Shown: piece after piece, positions 62,789-64,000 of the stretch
Layout: the number at the start of each line of letters is the position of its first letter
Numbering within the stretch: the first letter of the stretch is position 1
Assembly (NCBI RefSeq): GCF_024362365.1
Contig: NZ_CP101464.1
Location: 1,984,001-2,048,000 of the forward strand
Reading direction: 5' to 3'
Origin: Janibacter sp. CX7
GTDB taxonomy: Bacteria; Actinomycetota; Actinomycetes; Actinomycetales; Dermatophilaceae
DNA: 64,000 nt
Notes under the pieces: model-generated
The model's database searches: none
Told to the model about the DNA's origin: nothing
Seen by the model: the letters and a program-made list of their open reading frames with translations, nothing else
Translations under genes and position numbers: made by a program

Positions 62789-63859
62789 TCAGAAGTCGAC
62801 CGGGACCTCGGCCGGGGCCTCCTCCTCGACCTCCGGCTGCACGCCGATGCCGAGCTTCGTCTTGATCTTGGACTCGATCTCCTCGCCGAGCTGGGGGTTG
62901 TCCTTGAGGAACTTGCGGGCATTTTCCTTACCCTGACCCAGCTGGTCGCCCTCGTAGGTGTACCAGGCACCGGCCTTGCGGATGAAGCCGTGCTCGACGC
63001 CCATGTCGATCAGCCCGCCCTCGCGGGAGATGCCCTGGCCGTAGAGGATGTCGAACTCCGCCTGCTTGAAGGGCGGGGAGACCTTGTTCTTCACGACCTT
63101 GACGCGGGTGCGGTTGCCGACCGGCTCGGTGCCGTCCTTGAGCGTCTCGATGCGGCGGACGTCGAGACGGACCGAGGCGTAGAACTTCAGCGCCTTGCCA
63201 CCGGTGGTCGTCTCGGGCGAGCCGAACATGACACCGATCTTCTCCCGGAGCTGGTTGATGAAGATCGCCGTCGTGCCCGAGGAGTTGAGCGCACCGGTGA
63301 TCTTGCGCAGCGCCTGGCTCATCAGGCGGGCCTGCAGACCGACGTGGCTGTCACCCATCTCGCCCTCGATCTCGGCGCGGGGCACGAGCGCCGCGACGGA
63401 GTCGATGACGATGATGTCGAGCGCGCCCGAGCGGATGAGCATGTCGGCGATCTCGAGCGCCTGCTCACCCGTGTCCGGCTGGCTGACGAGGAGGGCGTCG
63501 GTGTCGACACCCAGCTTCTTGGCGTACTCGGGGTCGAGCGCGTGCTCGGCGTCGATGAAGGCGGCGATGCCGCCGGCCCGCTGGGCGTTGGCCACCGCGT
63601 GCAGGGCGACGGTCGTCTTACCGGAGGACTCCGGGCCGTAGACCTCGACGACGCGGCCGCGGGGCAGGCCGCCGATGCCGAGCGCGACGTCGAGGGCGAT
63701 CGCACCGGTCGGGATGACCGCGATCGGGGGACGCACGTCGTCACCCAGACGCATGACCGCGCCCTTGCCGTGGGCCTTCTCGATCTGGCCCATGACGTTG
63801 TCGAGGGACTTGAGCTTCTGCTCGTGGAGCTTGCTGTCGATGGCGGTGACCTCAGCCAT
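62789..63859 (-). CDS. recA: Recombinase RecA
   Basis: A 356-residue RecA: Walker A GPESSGKT (75-82), Walker [13 protein letters not shown], loop L2 region with [17 protein letters not shown], and the C-terminal domain ending in an acidic tail ([14 protein letters not shown]). No intein. AGGAAGG precedes ATG 63859. A LexA-independent damage promoter lies 85-107 bases upstream; no LexA box is seen in the 141 bases available. Glu-Asn at about 315 is coded GAA-AAT. Confidence 0.98.
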   Translation of the reverse strand: MAEVTAIDSKLHEQKLKSLDNVMGQIEKAHGKGAVMRLGDDVRPPIAVIPTGAIALDVALGIGGLPRGRVVEVYGPESSGKTTVALHAVANAQRAGGIAAFIDAEHALDPEYAKKLGVDTDALLVSQPDTGEQALEIADMLIRSGALDIIVIDSVAALVPRAEIEGEMGDSHVGLQARLMSQALRKITGALNSSGTTAIFINQLREKIGVMFGSPETTTGGKALKFYASVRLDVRRIETLKDGTEPVGNRTRVKVVKNKVSPPFKQAEFDILYGQGISREGGLIDMGVEHGFIRKAGAWYTYEGDQLGQGKENARKFLKDNPQLGEEIESKIKTKLGIGVQPEVEEEAPAEVPVDF

Positions 63860-63943
63860 GCCACACCTTCCTTGTCATCGTGTCGTGCGCGTCCACCGGC
63901 GACCAGGTCCCACACGGTCGGACGTGTCGTGCTGTCTGGTCAG

Positions 63944-63966
63944 ACGCTAGGAGCCGCCACCGACAA
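63944..63966 (-). promoter_or_regulatory. RecA-NDp (PafBC-type) promoter of recA
   Basis: TTGTCGGTG-N8-TAGCGT matches the mycobacterial recA promoter P1 consensus TTGTCRGTG-N8-TANNNT at every defined position. Confidence 0.85.
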
Positions 63967-64000
63967 CCGTCCGCAGCTGCCGTGGGGCTGTGGACACCGG

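Overview
The window is very GC-rich chromosomal DNA from an actinobacterium. It shows GTG and TTG starts, ATGA/GTGA stop-start overlaps, TANNNT -10 boxes next to start codons (leaderless genes), a CIRCE site and mycobacterial-type DNA-damage promoters. The conserved blocks (ybeY-phoH-rsmE-dnaJ-hrcA, lepA-rpsT-holA, recA-recX-miaB-miaA-dapF-hflX) fit Micrococcales, perhaps Intrasporangiaceae/Dermatophilaceae. The genus cannot be read from the sequence. I saw no tRNA, rRNA, CRISPR, insertion sequence or prophage.

Layout. 1-12 kb: a minus-strand ribosome, rRNA and chaperone block (CorC-like, ybeY, phoH, rsmE, dnaJ, hrcA with its CIRCE operator), then DUF3097, an SDR reductase, a TRIC-like channel, hemW, a phosphatase, a hotdog protein and lepA. 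12-21 kb: a secreted repeat protein, two Tat-exported phosphatases, a MazF-like protein, rpsT, holA, an aldo/keto reductase and a DinG-type helicase. 21-27.7 kb: an MMPL transporter leading into a NarL-type two-component system, facing an OmpR-type system that is co-transcribed with an Asp-rich membrane protein. 27.7-41 kb: a uracil permease, an acetyltransferase, a Ski2-like helicase, a fused amino-acid ABC transporter, a lipoprotein that seems to have been inserted between DUF4031 and an HD hydrolase, an NCS1 permease with a cysteine hydrolase, and a LysG/LysE pair. 41-54 kb: hflX, an amino-acid permease, a second PhoD, divergent glpD/glpK, an SOS-box gene, a methyltransferase and gamma-glutamyltransferase. 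54-64 kb: dapF, miaA, def, yceI, a small antitoxin-like protein, miaB, an ATP-grasp/alpha-E/transglutaminase operon, recX and recA.

How parts work together. HrcA should repress its own operon with dnaJ through CIRCE. recA and the DinG-like helicase both carry a match to the LexA-independent RecA-NDp (PafBC) promoter. A consensus LexA box, inside a 44-bp near-perfect palindrome, sits before an unrecognised 103-residue gene. The OmpR-type system has 11-bp-period direct repeats over its own promoter.

Most unusual signals. (1) The 9-mer CCCCCTTCG / CGAAGGGGG, or its 8-base core, occurs at least 44 times in both orientations, about once per 1.5 kb. It is placed at the base of terminator hairpins and built into coding sequence with non-preferred codons. 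This is the pattern of DNA-uptake signal sequences, which I do not know to be described for Actinobacteria. (2) A conserved ~90-100 bp structured hairpin element occupies both of the only two gene-free gaps longer than 300 bp. (3) A duplicated gene end flanks an apparent inserted lipoprotein gene.
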